This document shows positions 8,882 through 18,022 of a stretch of 64,000 bases of DNA, one piece after another. Position numbers and translations under genes: made by a program. The notes beneath the pieces are model-generated. The model had not been told where the DNA came from. It saw nothing but the letters and a program-made list of their open reading frames with translations, and did no database searches. The stretch's first letter is position 1. Every line of letters begins with the position of its first letter. The stretch covers positions 1-64,000 of the forward strand of contig NZ_QPJC01000016.1 of NCBI RefSeq assembly GCF_003337235.1. The letters are read 5' to 3'. The DNA is from Halopolyspora algeriensis (GTDB taxonomy: Bacteria > Actinomycetota > Actinomycetes > Mycobacteriales > Pseudonocardiaceae).

Positions 8882-10393
8882 ATGTCCACCGACACCACCA
8901 CCGTCCCGACTGCAGCCGCCACCAAGCCGCAGGTCGCAGTGAACGACGTCGGGACGGAGGAGGACTTCCTCGCCGCCGTCGACCAGACCATCAAGTACTT
9001 CAATGATGGCGATATCGTTGAAGGCACCATCGTCAAGGTCGACAAGGACGAGGTGCTGCTCGACATCGGCTACAAGACCGAGGGAGTCATTCCTTCGCGT
9101 GAGCTGTCGATCAAGCACGATGTCGACCCCGCCGAGGTCGTGGCCGTCGGCGACTTCATCGAGGCGCTTGTCCTGCAGAAGGAGGACAAGGAAGGCCGTC
9201 TGATCCTGTCCAAGAAGCGTGCGCAGTACGAGCGCGCCTGGGGCACCATCGAGGAGCTCAAGGAGAAGGACGAGCCGGTGCGCGGCACCGTGATCGAGGT
9301 CGTCAAGGGCGGTCTCATCCTGGACATCGGGTTGCGAGGCTTCCTGCCCGCCTCTCTGGTCGAGATGCGCCGGGTGCGCGACCTGCAGCCCTACGTCGGC
9401 CGCGAGCTCGAAGCCAAGATCATCGAACTGGACAAGAACCGCAACAACGTGGTGCTGTCCCGCCGCGCCTGGCTGGAGCAGACCCAGTCCGCGGTCCGCA
9501 GCGAGTTCCTCAACCAGCTGCAGAAGGGCCAGGTCCGCAAGGGTGTCGTGTCCTCCATCGTCAACTTCGGCGCTTTCGTCGACCTGGGCGGAGTCGACGG
9601 TCTGGTCCACGTCTCGGAGCTGTCCTGGAAGCACATCGATCACCCGAGCGAGGTCGTCGAGGTCGGCCAGGAGGTCACCGTCGAGGTGCTCGACGTGGAC
9701 ATGGACCGTGAGCGTGTCTCCCTGTCGCTGAAGGCGACCCAGGAGGACCCCTGGCGCCAGTTCGCCCGCACCCACGCGATCGGTCAGATCGTGCCGGGCA
9801 AGGTCACCAAGCTGGTGCCGTTCGGTGCGTTCGTCCGTGTCGACGAGGGCATCGAGGGCCTGGTGCACATTTCCGAGCTGGCCGAGCGGCACGTGGACAT
9901 CCCGGAGCAGGTTGCCCAGGTCGGCGACGACGCCATGGTCAAGGTCATCGACATCGACCTGGAGCGCCGCCGTATCTCGCTGTCGCTGAAGCAGGCCAAC
10001 GAGGGCTTCACCCCGGATTCGGAGTTCGACCCGACGCAGTACGGCATGGCTGCCGAGTACGACGATCAGGGCAACTACATCTACCCCGAGGGCTTCGACC
10101 CGGATATCGGCGAGTGGAAGGAAGGCTACGAGGCGCAGCGCGACGAGTGGGAGCGCCAGTACGCCGCTGCCATGTCTCGCTACGAGCAGCACATGAAGCA
10201 GGTCGCCAAGGCTGCCGAGGCCGACGCGGAAGCCGCTGCGCAGGGCGGCGAGGAGCAGCCGCAGGGCGGCAACTACTCCTCGGAGGGCCAGCCCGCCGAG
10301 CAGCAGCAGCAGCAGGAGGAGGAGCAGGGCGGCTCCATGGCCAGTGACGCCCAGCTCGCGGCGCTGCGGGAGAAGCTCTCCGGCGGCGCGTGA
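8882..10393 (+). CDS. rpsA: 30S ribosomal protein S1
   Basis: 503 residues with four S1 (OB-fold) domains: DGDIVEGTIVKVDKDEVLLDIG, PVRGTVIEVVKGGLILDIG, KGVVSSIVNFGAFVDLG and PGKVTKLVPFGAFVRVD. The third and fourth carry the well-conserved VHVSEL and VHISEL ends and are the best RNA binders in the family. The C-terminal 90 residues are acidic and glutamine-rich (a run of QQQQQ near residue 476), as in other actinobacterial S1 proteins, which have four domains rather than the six of E. coli. The ATG at 8882 matches the family N terminus. A strong hairpin terminator follows. Confidence 0.97.
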   Translation: MSTDTTTVPTAAATKPQVAVNDVGTEEDFLAAVDQTIKYFNDGDIVEGTIVKVDKDEVLLDIGYKTEGVIPSRELSIKHDVDPAEVVAVGDFIEALVLQKEDKEGRLILSKKRAQYERAWGTIEELKEKDEPVRGTVIEVVKGGLILDIGLRGFLPASLVEMRRVRDLQPYVGRELEAKIIELDKNRNNVVLSRRAWLEQTQSAVRSEFLNQLQKGQVRKGVVSSIVNFGAFVDLGGVDGLVHVSELSWKHIDHPSEVVEVGQEVTVEVLDVDMDRERVSLSLKATQEDPWRQFARTHAIGQIVPGKVTKLVPFGAFVRVDEGIEGLVHISELAERHVDIPEQVAQVGDDAMVKVIDIDLERRRISLSLKQANEGFTPDSEFDPTQYGMAAEYDDQGNYIYPEGFDPDIGEWKEGYEAQRDEWERQYAAAMSRYEQHMKQVAKAAEADAEAAAQGGEEQPQGGNYSSEGQPAEQQQQQEEEQGGSMASDAQLAALREKLSGGA

Positions 10394-10423
10394 TCCACAC
10401 GGCAGCTTCCTCCGGTGGCTGAC

Positions 10424-10460
10424 AAGGGCCCCGCTCCTCGCGTCGAGGAGCGGGGCCCTT
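10424..10460 (+). terminator. Hairpin terminator after rpsA
   Basis: A perfect 17-base-pair stem (10424-10440 with 10444-10460) and a 3-base loop lie 31 bases after the rpsA stop. There is no long T tract, as is common in high-GC actinobacteria. Confidence 0.85.
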
Positions 10461-10549
10461 GCCGTATGGATTTCGTGTACCGGTCCACGGTCCGCGCAGC
10501 CGGAGAGCGGGCGTTTCCGCGCGTGCCCGCGACTGGCAGGATGGCGCGG

Positions 10550-11758
10550 GTGTTGCGGATAGGACTCAGTGGTGGCATCGGATCCGGGAAGTCCACGGTC
10601 GCGAGGCGGCTGGTCGAGCACGGTGCGGTGCTCGTCGACGCGGACGTGATCGCTCGTGAGGTCGTGGCGCCGGGTACGGAGGGACTCGCCGAGCTCGTCG
10701 ACTGCTTCGGCCGGGAAATCCTGGATGCCGAGGGAGCACTGGACCGGTCGGCCATGGCGCGGCGGGTGTTCGCCGACGACGAGGCGCGTGCCGAACTCAA
10801 CGGGATCGTGCATCCGAAGGTGGGCGCGCGGACCGCGCAGTTGATGGCCGAGGCCCCTGAGGACGCGATCGTCGTGCACGACATCCCGCTGCTGGTCGAG
10901 GCGGGTTACGCGGCCGAGTACCACCTGACCGTGATCGTCGACGCCCCGGTCGAGGACCGGGTGCGCCGCCTGGTCGAGCGCGGTTTGGAGGAGTCCGACG
11001 CGCGCGCACGGATCCGCGCGCAGGCCGACGAGCAGCAGCGCCGGGACGCTGCGGATGTGTGGCTCGACAACGGCGGACAGGTCGACGACGTGCTGGCCGA
11101 GGTCGACCGGCTGTGGACCGAGCGCCTGGTGCCGTTCGAGTCGAATGTGCGGTGGGGGCAGCGCGCCCCGAAACAGGCGCCGGAGCTCGTCGAGCACGAC
11201 CCGGAGTGGCCCCGCCAGGCGCGGCGCCTGTGCGCCCGGATCGAGAAGGCCGCAGGTGATCTGGCGCTGCGCACCGACCACATCGGCTCGACCTCCGTGC
11301 CGGAACTCGCGGCCAAGGATGTCGTCGATGTTCAAGTGACCGTGCGTTCCCCGGGCGACGCCGACGCGCTCGCCGGACCGCTGGGCGCGGCCGGATTTCC
11401 CGTGATTCCGGAGATCCGCGGCGACAACCCGCACAGCGTGGAGCCCGATCCGGCGCAGTGGCACAAGCGTGTGCACGCCTCCGCGGACCCGGGACGCCGT
11501 GCCAACGTCCACCTGCGCGTGGCGGGTTCAGCCGGGTGGCGGTATGCGTTGCTGTTCCGTGACTGGCTGCGTGACGACGCGCAGGCGAGGGCGGAGTACG
11601 AGACGCTCAAGCGCGAGGTGGCCGGCCGGTTCGCCACCGATCCCGACACCGATCGCTATGCCGATGCCAAGGAACCGTGGTTTACCGAGGCATTCCTGAG
11701 GGCGGAAGAGTGGGCGCGGCAGACAGGCTGGACTCCGCCGGAGCTTCCGGAACGGTGA
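10550..11758 (+). CDS. coaE: Dephospho-CoA kinase fused to a GrpB/UPF0157 domain
   Basis: 402 residues. The first 200 are dephospho-CoA kinase, the last step of coenzyme A synthesis: P-loop GLSGGIGSGKST, then VDADVIAREVV, and lid/core motifs HDIPLLVEAGY and VIVDAP. From about residue 215 a second domain begins with VEHDPEWPRQARRL and DHIGSTSVPELAAKDVVDVQV, the GrpB/UPF0157 nucleotidyltransferase-like fold. The same fusion is normal in mycobacterial and related CoaE, where the extra domain has been linked to folding or regulation. GTG 10550 is preferred because family proteins begin [M/V]LRIGL and AGGATGG lies upstream; ATG 10541 is possible. Confidence 0.94.
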   Translation: MLRIGLSGGIGSGKSTVARRLVEHGAVLVDADVIAREVVAPGTEGLAELVDCFGREILDAEGALDRSAMARRVFADDEARAELNGIVHPKVGARTAQLMAEAPEDAIVVHDIPLLVEAGYAAEYHLTVIVDAPVEDRVRRLVERGLEESDARARIRAQADEQQRRDAADVWLDNGGQVDDVLAEVDRLWTERLVPFESNVRWGQRAPKQAPELVEHDPEWPRQARRLCARIEKAAGDLALRTDHIGSTSVPELAAKDVVDVQVTVRSPGDADALAGPLGAAGFPVIPEIRGDNPHSVEPDPAQWHKRVHASADPGRRANVHLRVAGSAGWRYALLFRDWLRDDAQARAEYETLKREVAGRFATDPDTDRYADAKEPWFTEAFLRAEEWARQTGWTPPELPER

Positions 11759-12256
11759 TTACCACTGCTCGGCCACTCCACGATGTGCCAACCACTGGTT
11801 GAGGTCGTGGTGCAGCCGGAGCTCGTCGAGCGTGCGCAGCACGGTGTGCAGTGCATAGTCGGCCTCGCTGAGACGGATGGTCCCGTCGGAGACGGCGTCG
11901 GCGAAGTCCTCGGAGCGGATCACGCGTGTGGCGCCCTGTTCCGGAATCTCCAATCCGAGCAGCAGATCGGTGGTGGTCCACGACCGGGTGTCCCACTCGA
12001 TGCGAGCCGCGGTCACCAGGCTGGAACCCCGGCGAGCGTGGCGACTGCGCGGCCGGTACTGCGTCAGGCGCAGTCCGAGTTCGGGCAACAGCCACGTGAT
12101 CTCCCCGGCATGGGCCGGGTCGTCCGGCGTCGGACACTCCAGGGACAAGCCCCAGCGTTGCAGGCGGCAGGCCTCCAGTTGCTGGGTGATCCCGGAGGGC
12201 AGGTACCTCTGCGCGTTCACGACATCAACAACATCAACCGGCCGGGAAGCGATCAT
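11759..12256 (-). CDS. DUF402-like protein, paralogue 1
   Basis: 165 residues. It contains SWTTTDLLLGLEIPEQG and RVIRSEDFADAVSDGTI, which align with the DUF402 core of the neighbouring gene at 12428-12979. The family includes FomD and the Staphylococcus Ntdp nucleoside phosphatase; whether these proteins hydrolyse nucleotides is unknown. The acidic metal-binding residues are less clear here than in the neighbour. The ATG at 12256 is chosen because GGGGTGAG stands five bases upstream; an in-frame ATG at 12277 is possible. It converges with coaE, whose stop is immediately adjacent. Confidence 0.65.
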   Translation of the reverse strand: MIASRPVDVVDVVNAQRYLPSGITQQLEACRLQRWGLSLECPTPDDPAHAGEITWLLPELGLRLTQYRPRSRHARRGSSLVTAARIEWDTRSWTTTDLLLGLEIPEQGATRVIRSEDFADAVSDGTIRLSEADYALHTVLRTLDELRLHHDLNQWLAHRGVAEQW

Positions 12257-12427
12257 CGTGCTCACCCCCGTGAGCATATCTCCCGGAAGGCTGAATGTGA
12301 TCAACATTATTATTTCGTTGTGTAACATTTCGAGCCGGTTCGATGCGCGGTTACCTGCTCGACGGGGTGTCACCCGTGCGGGGCGATATTTTCGGGCTGC
12401 CTCGAAAGCGCCTGTGGAGCCGTGCCG
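12257..12427 (-). promoter_or_regulatory. AT-rich promoter region before the first DUF402 gene
   Basis: Bases 12300-12335 are strikingly AT-rich for this genome (ATTATTATTTCGTTGTGTAA). On the minus strand this gives TTACAC and TAATAA elements typical of a promoter, though their spacing is not ideal. No gene is seen in this gap between the two DUF402 paralogues. Confidence 0.4.
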
Positions 12428-12979
12428 CTACGAGGGCTGCCGCCACGACAGCTCGATACCGCTCTCCCGGAGCCACTCGGACAGGTCGTAGCCGTGTCGT
12501 GCCAGGCCGTCGAGCGTGGTGTGCGTCGCCGTCATGGCATGCTGAGCGGTTGCATCGTCGAGCAGGCCCGCGCGGAGGGCGGTCAGGAACTCGTCGACAT
12601 CGAGAACCTCGGCGTATTGCCCGGTTCCCACGGCGATGTCGAGGTAGAGATCCACGCTGCGCCAGCGTGCCTGCCCGGTCTCGATGCTGACGATGTCGAC
12701 GTAGAAGTCCTGGGCACGTTCGCATCCCGGGCGCCAGCTGAAGTCGGTGATCCGGATGCCCAACTCGGGCAGCAGCCACGACTGCATGTAGGTCAACTTC
12801 GGATGATCGACCATCGGTCTGGCCATGTACAGGCCGAACGGTTCCACGTGGTACTCGTCCACGGCGCGTGTCCGCTGCTTGGAATCGGTGTTGGTGCGGG
12901 GGCCGAGGTCGAAGGTCTCGATTTTCGGCGGATGGATGGGCAATCCGAGCCGGTCGGCGATCTCGCGTTGAGTCGTCAC
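12428..12979 (-). CDS. DUF402 family protein, paralogue 2
   Basis: 183 residues. The DUF402 core is clear: QDFYVDIVSIETGQARWRSVDLYLDIAV followed by YAEVLDVDEFLTALRAG. The conserved Asp and Glu residues in YVDIV, DLYLDI and DVDEF correspond to the divalent-metal site of the family. The N-terminal region begins IADRLGLPIHPPKIETFDLGPR. The start is GTG at 12979, where the family-like sequence begins. Phosphatase activity on nucleotides is known for some members and only inferred here. The tandem paralogue at 11759-12256 suggests local duplication. Confidence 0.8.
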   Translation of the reverse strand: MTTQREIADRLGLPIHPPKIETFDLGPRTNTDSKQRTRAVDEYHVEPFGLYMARPMVDHPKLTYMQSWLLPELGIRITDFSWRPGCERAQDFYVDIVSIETGQARWRSVDLYLDIAVGTGQYAEVLDVDEFLTALRAGLLDDATAQHAMTATHTTLDGLARHGYDLSEWLRESGIELSWRQPS

Positions 12980-13103
12980 GGTGTCACTCTATGCGCTTGC
13001 CACCGCTGAACCCCAGTGTCGGAGTCGAGATCGAAGGGCGCGACGCCCGTTCGCCGGGCGCCGCGCTTCGTGTGACCGATGTCCGGTGATGCACCTTCTC
13101 TCG

Positions 13104-13544
13104 TCAAGTGGTTTCCGCTGCTTTCGGCGAGAACATCATGGCGGCCATGGCTCCGAGTCCGGTGAGGACGACGACACCGCCGCCGATCACCAGGCTCAGC
13201 ACCGAGGACAGCGTGAGCACGCTGCCGCTGACGACGAACACCGACACGATCGCCCAGACGCCGAGTAGCGGGCAGGTCCAGGCAATGCCGTATGTGCGGT
13301 CGTGGGCGGTCGCGAACGCCAGGGCGAGCAAAGCTATGGCCAAACCGGTGATCAAACTGTTCACCGCCAGGGTTCCCACGCCACTGAATCCCGTGATCCA
13401 GGGCGCGAGTGCCACGAACAACCCGGCCAGCATGGTCAACCCGCTGACGAGCTGCACCATGGATGTCCGGGGAGACGGGGCGTAGCGCTGTCGCATCTCC
13501 GATAGGTCCGGATGCCCGCTGATGGGCATGCTGCCAGTTGACAT
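13104..13544 (-). CDS. SPW-repeat integral membrane protein
   Basis: 146 residues with four hydrophobic segments (starting near residues 28, 62, 86 and 112). The segment LFVALAPWITGFSG matches the SPW-type motif (S/A-P-W within a membrane helix) of small actinobacterial membrane proteins. Charged residues are confined to the N-terminal RQRYAPSPRTS. GGAGG six bases upstream supports the second of two adjacent ATGs (13544); the first is at 13547. No function is known. Confidence 0.8.
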   Translation of the reverse strand: MSTGSMPISGHPDLSEMRQRYAPSPRTSMVQLVSGLTMLAGLFVALAPWITGFSGVGTLAVNSLITGLAIALLALAFATAHDRTYGIAWTCPLLGVWAIVSVFVVSGSVLTLSSVLSLVIGGGVVVLTGLGAMAAMMFSPKAAETT

Positions 13545-13726
13545 CATCCACCTCCACATGGGAGAGCCAGCACTTTCATTATTGACCTGCGCGGCCATGG
13601 TCACAGCGGATAAGAATCGGTCCAGATGTTTCGAGTGCGCGCTTTCGTGGGACAGCGACTGCCGTGAGCAGCTTCGCGGGACGGCGGCTGCCGTGAGGTG
13701 TCGGGGCAGCCTCGTACGCTGGAGAC

Positions 13727-15886
13727 GTGGCATTCGCGACTGAGTATCCTGTCCTGGCCCATTCGGAGTTCCGGCCGGTCGGCGACATCCCTCGCTCGGA
13801 CGGCCGTTTCCGCGTGGTCAGCGACTACGAGCCGGCCGGTGACCAGCCCGAGGCGATCGCCGATTTGGAGCACCGGATCAATGCGGGCGAAGGCAACGTG
13901 GTGCTGCTGGGCGCCACCGGTACCGGCAAGTCCGCCACCACGGCGTGGCTGATCGAGCGTATCCAGCGGCCGACCCTGGTGCTGGAGCCGAACAAGACGC
14001 TGGCCGCCCAGATCGCCAACGAACTGCGCGGGTTCTTCCCGGACAACGCCGTCGAGTACTTCGTCAGCTACTACGACTACTACCAGCCCGAAGCCTACGT
14101 CCCGCAGACCGACACCTTCATCGAGAAGGACTCCTCGGTCAATGAGGACGTGGAACGCCTGCGGCACTCGGCGACGTCGAACCTGCTCAGCCGCCGTGAC
14201 TGCGTGGTGGTCTCGTCGGTGTCGTGCATCTACGGTCTCGGCACCCCGCAGTCGTACCTGGATCGCTCGATCGAGCTGAAGGTCGGTGGTGAGGTCGATC
14301 GGGACCTGTTCCTGCGAGCGTTGGTGGACGTGCAGTACCAGCGCAACGACATCTCGTTCCAGCGCGGCACCTTCCGCGTGCGCGGGGACACCGTCGAGGT
14401 CATCCCGGCCTACGAGGAACTGGCGGTGCGCATCGAGTTCTTCGGTGACGAGATCGATCGGCTGTACTACCTGCATCCGCTGACCGGCGATGTCGTGCGC
14501 GAGGTCGAGGATGTGCGCATCTTCCCCGCGACGCACTACGTGGCGGGACCGGAGCGGATGGAAAAGGCCATCGGCGGTATCGAGGCCGAGCTGGAGGAGC
14601 AGCTCGGCAAGCTGGAGAAGCAGAACAAGCTGCTGGAGGCGCAGCGACTGCGGATGCGTACCCAGTACGACATCGAGATGATGCGCCAGGTCGGGTTCTG
14701 CTCGGGGATCGAGAACTACTCGCGGCACATCGACGGCCGCGAGGCCGGATCGGCGCCCGCGACGCTGCTGGACTACTTCCCCGACGACTTCCTGGTGGTC
14801 ATCGACGAGTCCCACGTGACGGTGCCGCAGATCGGTGGCATGTACGAGGGCGACGCCTCCCGCAAACGCACCCTGGTCGACCACGGTTTCCGCCTGCCCA
14901 GCGCACTGGACAACCGCCCCCTGACGTGGGAGGAATTCAGTGATCGGGTCGGTCAGACGGTGTACCTGTCGGCCACTCCCGGCTCGTACGAGATGGGGCG
15001 GTCCGGGGGCGAGTTCGTCGAGCAGGTCATCCGCCCGACCGGGCTGCTCGACCCCGAGGTCGTGGTCAAACCCACCGAGGGGCAGATCGACGATCTGGTC
15101 GGCGAGATCCGCGGGCGCGCAGAGCATCAGGAGCGGGTCCTGGTCACGACGCTGACCAAGAAGATGGCCGAGGATCTCACCGACTACTTCCTGGAACTGG
15201 GGATCCGGGTGCGCTACCTGCACTCCGAGGTCGACACCCTGCGCCGGGTCGAACTGCTGCGGCAGCTGCGACTGGGGGAGTACGACGTGCTGGTCGGTAT
15301 CAACCTGCTCCGGGAGGGGCTGGACCTGCCGGAAGTGTCCCTGGTGTCGATCCTGGACGCGGACAAGGAGGGTTTCCTGCGTTCGGAGACCAGTTTGGTG
15401 CAGACCATCGGCCGTGCGGCCCGCAACGTCTCCGGCCAGGTGCACATGTACGCCGACGAGGTCACCGACTCGATGCGGCGTGCGATCGACGAGACCAATC
15501 GTCGCCGCGCCAAGCAGATCGCCTACAACACCGAGCACGGCATCGACCCGCAGCCGCTGCGCAAGCAGGTCGCCGACATCCTCGACCGGGTCTACACCGA
15601 GTCGGCCGACACCGACGAGAACGTCGCGGCGGGTTCGGCCCGCAACGCCACCCGCGGCAAGAAGTCCACGGGCGAGCCCGTCGCGCAGACCGGTTCCGGT
15701 GTGCTGGAGGACCGCGACACCACGTCGATGCCCCGTGCCGAGCTGGCCGATCTGGTGCAGCAGCTCAACGACCAGATGATGAACGCCGCCCGGGAACTGC
15801 AGTTCGAGCTGGCGGCCAGGCTGCGTGACGAGATCCAGGACCTGAAAAAAGAACTCCGGGGCATGGACGAGGCCGGCATCGAGTGA
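13727..15886 (+). CDS. uvrB: Excinuclease ABC subunit B
   Basis: 719 residues, full length. The damage-verifying helicase-like subunit of nucleotide excision repair. It shows Walker [15 protein letters not shown], the beta-hairpin region [22 protein letters not shown], helicase motif [17 protein letters not shown], motif V/VI sequences [16 protein letters not shown] and QTIGRAARN, and a C-terminal UVR domain ([20 protein letters not shown] and onward) that binds UvrA or UvrC. The GTG start fits the mycobacterial N terminus. The vapBC operator begins two bases after its stop. Confidence 0.97.
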   Translation: MAFATEYPVLAHSEFRPVGDIPRSDGRFRVVSDYEPAGDQPEAIADLEHRINAGEGNVVLLGATGTGKSATTAWLIERIQRPTLVLEPNKTLAAQIANELRGFFPDNAVEYFVSYYDYYQPEAYVPQTDTFIEKDSSVNEDVERLRHSATSNLLSRRDCVVVSSVSCIYGLGTPQSYLDRSIELKVGGEVDRDLFLRALVDVQYQRNDISFQRGTFRVRGDTVEVIPAYEELAVRIEFFGDEIDRLYYLHPLTGDVVREVEDVRIFPATHYVAGPERMEKAIGGIEAELEEQLGKLEKQNKLLEAQRLRMRTQYDIEMMRQVGFCSGIENYSRHIDGREAGSAPATLLDYFPDDFLVVIDESHVTVPQIGGMYEGDASRKRTLVDHGFRLPSALDNRPLTWEEFSDRVGQTVYLSATPGSYEMGRSGGEFVEQVIRPTGLLDPEVVVKPTEGQIDDLVGEIRGRAEHQERVLVTTLTKKMAEDLTDYFLELGIRVRYLHSEVDTLRRVELLRQLRLGEYDVLVGINLLREGLDLPEVSLVSILDADKEGFLRSETSLVQTIGRAARNVSGQVHMYADEVTDSMRRAIDETNRRRAKQIAYNTEHGIDPQPLRKQVADILDRVYTESADTDENVAAGSARNATRGKKSTGEPVAQTGSGVLEDRDTTSMPRAELADLVQQLNDQMMNAARELQFELAARLRDEIQDLKKELRGMDEAGIE

Positions 15887-15888
15887 TG

Positions 15889-15920
15889 GTGTAAAGGTTC
15901 CAAACAAGGTACCTTTACAC
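15889..15920 (+). promoter_or_regulatory. Perfect inverted repeat: vapBC operator/promoter
   Basis: GTGTAAAGGT (15889-15898) and its exact reverse complement ACCTTTACAC (15911-15920) are separated by 12 bases. The repeat ends one base before the vapB ATG. TACCTT at 15910-15915 can serve as the -10 element, six bases before the ATG, implying a leaderless transcript starting at or beside 15922. VapB antitoxins normally repress their own promoter by binding such repeats, so this is the expected autoregulatory site. Confidence 0.75.
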
Positions 15921-15921
15921 T

Positions 15922-16194
15922 ATGGCTTTGAACATCAAGGACCCTGCTACCGAGAGTATGGCTACGGAAGTGGCCGAACTCGCAGGCGAAACGAAGACGC
16001 AAGCAATCCGGCATGGCCTGGAAGAACGGCGGGAGCGCCTGCTGAAGGAGCGCAGCCGTTCCGAGCGCGGCACTCGGCTGGCTCGTTTCCTGGAGTATGA
16101 GGCGTGGCCGCAAGTACCTGCCGACGTGCTCGGGCAGCCGGTGACACGGGACGAGCGGGAAGAGATACTCGGCTACGGCCCGGAGGGCGTGTGA
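15922..16194 (+). CDS. vapB: VapB-type antitoxin
   Basis: 90 residues. It opens with ALNIKDPATESMATEVAELAG and continues ETKTQAIRHGLEERRERL, the N-terminal pattern of the Rv0623/VapB30 (PSK transcription factor) group. The N-terminal part should form the DNA-binding dimer and the C-terminal part the toxin-neutralising tail. The stop overlaps the toxin start (GTGA, 16191-16194), so the pair is coupled. Transcription appears leaderless from the inverted-repeat operator directly upstream. Confidence 0.88.
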   Translation: MALNIKDPATESMATEVAELAGETKTQAIRHGLEERRERLLKERSRSERGTRLARFLEYEAWPQVPADVLGQPVTRDEREEILGYGPEGV

Positions 16195-16577
16195 TTATCG
16201 ACAGTTCGGCGATCGTGGCCATCCTGCTCAAGGAAGATGGCCATGAACGTTTGCAGGAGCGAATCGTACAGGCTTCCGAAGTCGGCGTCGGCGCCGCTAC
16301 TGTCGTCGAAACAGGCATTGTTCTGGTAGCCCGTATGGGGGTGCGCGGGAAGACCCTGCTGGCGCGGTTCTTGCAGGAAGGTGGGATCGAGGTCGTTCCC
16401 ATGACGCAGGACCACTGGTGGATTGCGGTGGATGCCTACGAGCGATTTGGAAAGCGTAGGCATCCTGCCGGCTTGAACTTCGGTGACTGCTTGACGTACG
16501 CGACAGCGAGTGTTGCCGGTGAACCGTTGCTGTGTACCGGTGATGATTTTCCGGAGACGGACCTGGCGTTGGCGTGA
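16191..16577 (+). CDS. vapC: VapC-type PIN-domain ribonuclease toxin
   Basis: 128 residues with a PIN domain: the acidic catalytic set is D4 (VIIDSSA), E40 (VVETGIV), D99 (FGDCLTYA) and D118/D119 (CTGDDF). GKRRHPAGLNFGDC closely matches the VapC30 group of mycobacteria. PIN toxins cleave tRNA or rRNA and are held inactive by the cognate VapB. The GTG start overlaps the vapB stop by four bases. All catalytic residues are present, so the toxin looks functional. Confidence 0.9.
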   Translation: MIIDSSAIVAILLKEDGHERLQERIVQASEVGVGAATVVETGIVLVARMGVRGKTLLARFLQEGGIEVVPMTQDHWWIAVDAYERFGKRRHPAGLNFGDCLTYATASVAGEPLLCTGDDFPETDLALA

Positions 16578-16590
16578 GCGGACGAGGAGT

Positions 16591-16689
16591 GAGCCCGAGG
16601 ACTACCGGCGGCTCACCGAACTCGAGGCCCGATACGATCCGCATGCCCTGTTCCATTGCCACCACGCGATTCCGTCGTCGGCACGATGA
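16591..16689 (+). pseudogene. C-terminal fragment of a BBE-type FAD-linked oxidase
   Basis: A short plus-strand frame ending TGA at 16687-16689 reads EDYRRLTELEARYDPHALFHCHHAIP. This is the pattern of the berberine-bridge (BBE) tail of FAD-linked oxidases (RLxxLKxRYDPxNLFxxNHNIPP). No upstream part of such a gene is present; vapC occupies that space. It is therefore a remnant, probably left by the event that placed vapBC after uvrB. Identification rests on a short motif. Confidence 0.45.
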
Positions 16690-16705
16690 CCAATCCGCGG
16701 ACCCT

Positions 16706-17890
16706 TTAAACGAAAGCGCTGTGGCCGGTGATGGACTTGCCGACGATGAGGGTGTTCATCTCGCGGCTGCCTTCGAAGGAGTAGACCGCCTCGGCGTCGG
16801 CGAAGAACTTCGCCACCTCGTAGTCGAGCACGATGCCGTTGCCACCGAACACTTCGCGGGCCCAGGACACGCACTCACGCATCTTGGTCGTGGTGAAGCT
16901 CTTGGCCAGTGCGGCGTGGTCCGCGCCGGCCGAGCCCGCCTCCATCTTCTGCGCCAGCCGGGTCACCAGTCCGAACATGGCGGTGATGTTGCCGAGCATC
17001 TTGACCAGCAGGTCCTGGATCATCTGGAAGGAACCGATGGGTTTGCCGAACTGCTCGCGGGTGACCGCGTACTCGCGGGCGAGTTCGTAGGCGCGGATGG
17101 CCACCCCCAGGGCCTGCCACGCGACGTTGCCGCGCGTTTTGGCCAGCACCTTGGCGGTGTCGCGGAAGCTGTCGATGTTCTGCAGCCGGTTGCTTTCCGG
17201 GACCCGTACGTCGTCGAAGGAGAGATCGGCGTTCTGCACGCTGCGCAACGAGATCTTGCCCTCGATCTTGCTCGCGGAGAAACCGGGCACGCTCTTTTCC
17301 ACCACGAACGCCTTGACGTTGCCGTCGGCCTCGTCGCGTGCCCACACGACGACGAGGTCGGCGAAGGTGCCGTTGCCGATCCAGCGCTTGGTGCCGTTGA
17401 GCACCCACTCGTCGTCCTCGCGGCGAGCCGTGGTGCGCATGCCTCCCGCGACGTCGGAGCCGCCCTCCGGCTCGGTCAACCCGAACGCGCCGATCTTGTT
17501 CCACGCGACCATGTCGGGTATCCAGCGGTCCCGCTGCCGCTGGTCGCCGCCGCCGTGGATACTGCCCATCGCGAGCCCGGTGTGGACGCCGGAGGCCACT
17601 GCCAGGGACGGGTCCACCTTGTTCATCTCGATGCCGAGGAAGCCGTTGAACAGTGGTCGTCGCTGCTGTCCATCGCCGTACTCGGGATACTGGAATCCCG
17701 CGATCCCGAGCTCGGCGAACTTGCCGATGACCTCGAAGGGAAACTCGGCACGCTCCCACGCGTCCTGGGCCAGCGGCTTGACCTCGCGGTGGAGGTACTC
17801 GGAAATTCCGGCGAGCTCGTCGCGCTCGGCGTCGGTGAGCAGATCGGCGAAGCCGAAGAAGTCGGGATTCGTGTTGGCCTGCCCGGCCAT
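16706..17890 (-). CDS. Acyl-CoA dehydrogenase, glutaryl-CoA dehydrogenase-like
   Basis: 394 residues. FAD flavoenzyme that desaturates an acyl-CoA. Features: GAFGLTEPEGGSDV (FAD-binding), WVLNGTKRWIGNG, TREQFGKPIGSFQMIQ, and the C-terminal REVFGGNGIVLDYEVAKFFADAEAVYSFEGSREMN. Glutamate in YSFEGSR is the position of the catalytic base in the glutaryl-CoA dehydrogenase branch. Whether it decarboxylates glutaryl-CoA or acts on another short acyl-CoA cannot be decided. ATG at 17890 is preceded by AGGTGA six bases away. It stands alone, converging with the oxidase fragment. Confidence 0.88.
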   Translation of the reverse strand: MAGQANTNPDFFGFADLLTDAERDELAGISEYLHREVKPLAQDAWERAEFPFEVIGKFAELGIAGFQYPEYGDGQQRRPLFNGFLGIEMNKVDPSLAVASGVHTGLAMGSIHGGGDQRQRDRWIPDMVAWNKIGAFGLTEPEGGSDVAGGMRTTARREDDEWVLNGTKRWIGNGTFADLVVVWARDEADGNVKAFVVEKSVPGFSASKIEGKISLRSVQNADLSFDDVRVPESNRLQNIDSFRDTAKVLAKTRGNVAWQALGVAIRAYELAREYAVTREQFGKPIGSFQMIQDLLVKMLGNITAMFGLVTRLAQKMEAGSAGADHAALAKSFTTTKMRECVSWAREVFGGNGIVLDYEVAKFFADAEAVYSFEGSREMNTLIVGKSITGHSAFV

Positions 17891-18022
17891 CGTGATCACC
17901 TGGCTACGGTCGAGTGGCTACTGCCACGCGGCTACCCGCATGCGGCGTCGCGCACGCGCCGACCGCGCCGGCGATGGTGAACCGCGGTGCGCGGAAACCG
18001 GCCGGGAGGCGACGACGGGTGG

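Noticed and set aside
10301-10320. CAG repeat tract in rpsA
   Set aside because: Encodes the low-complexity Gln-rich tail common in actinobacterial S1; not an independent repeat element.
8831-11512. 893-residue open frame on the minus strand across rpsA and coaE
   Set aside because: Spans two unrelated real genes and their terminator; no family-like sequence.
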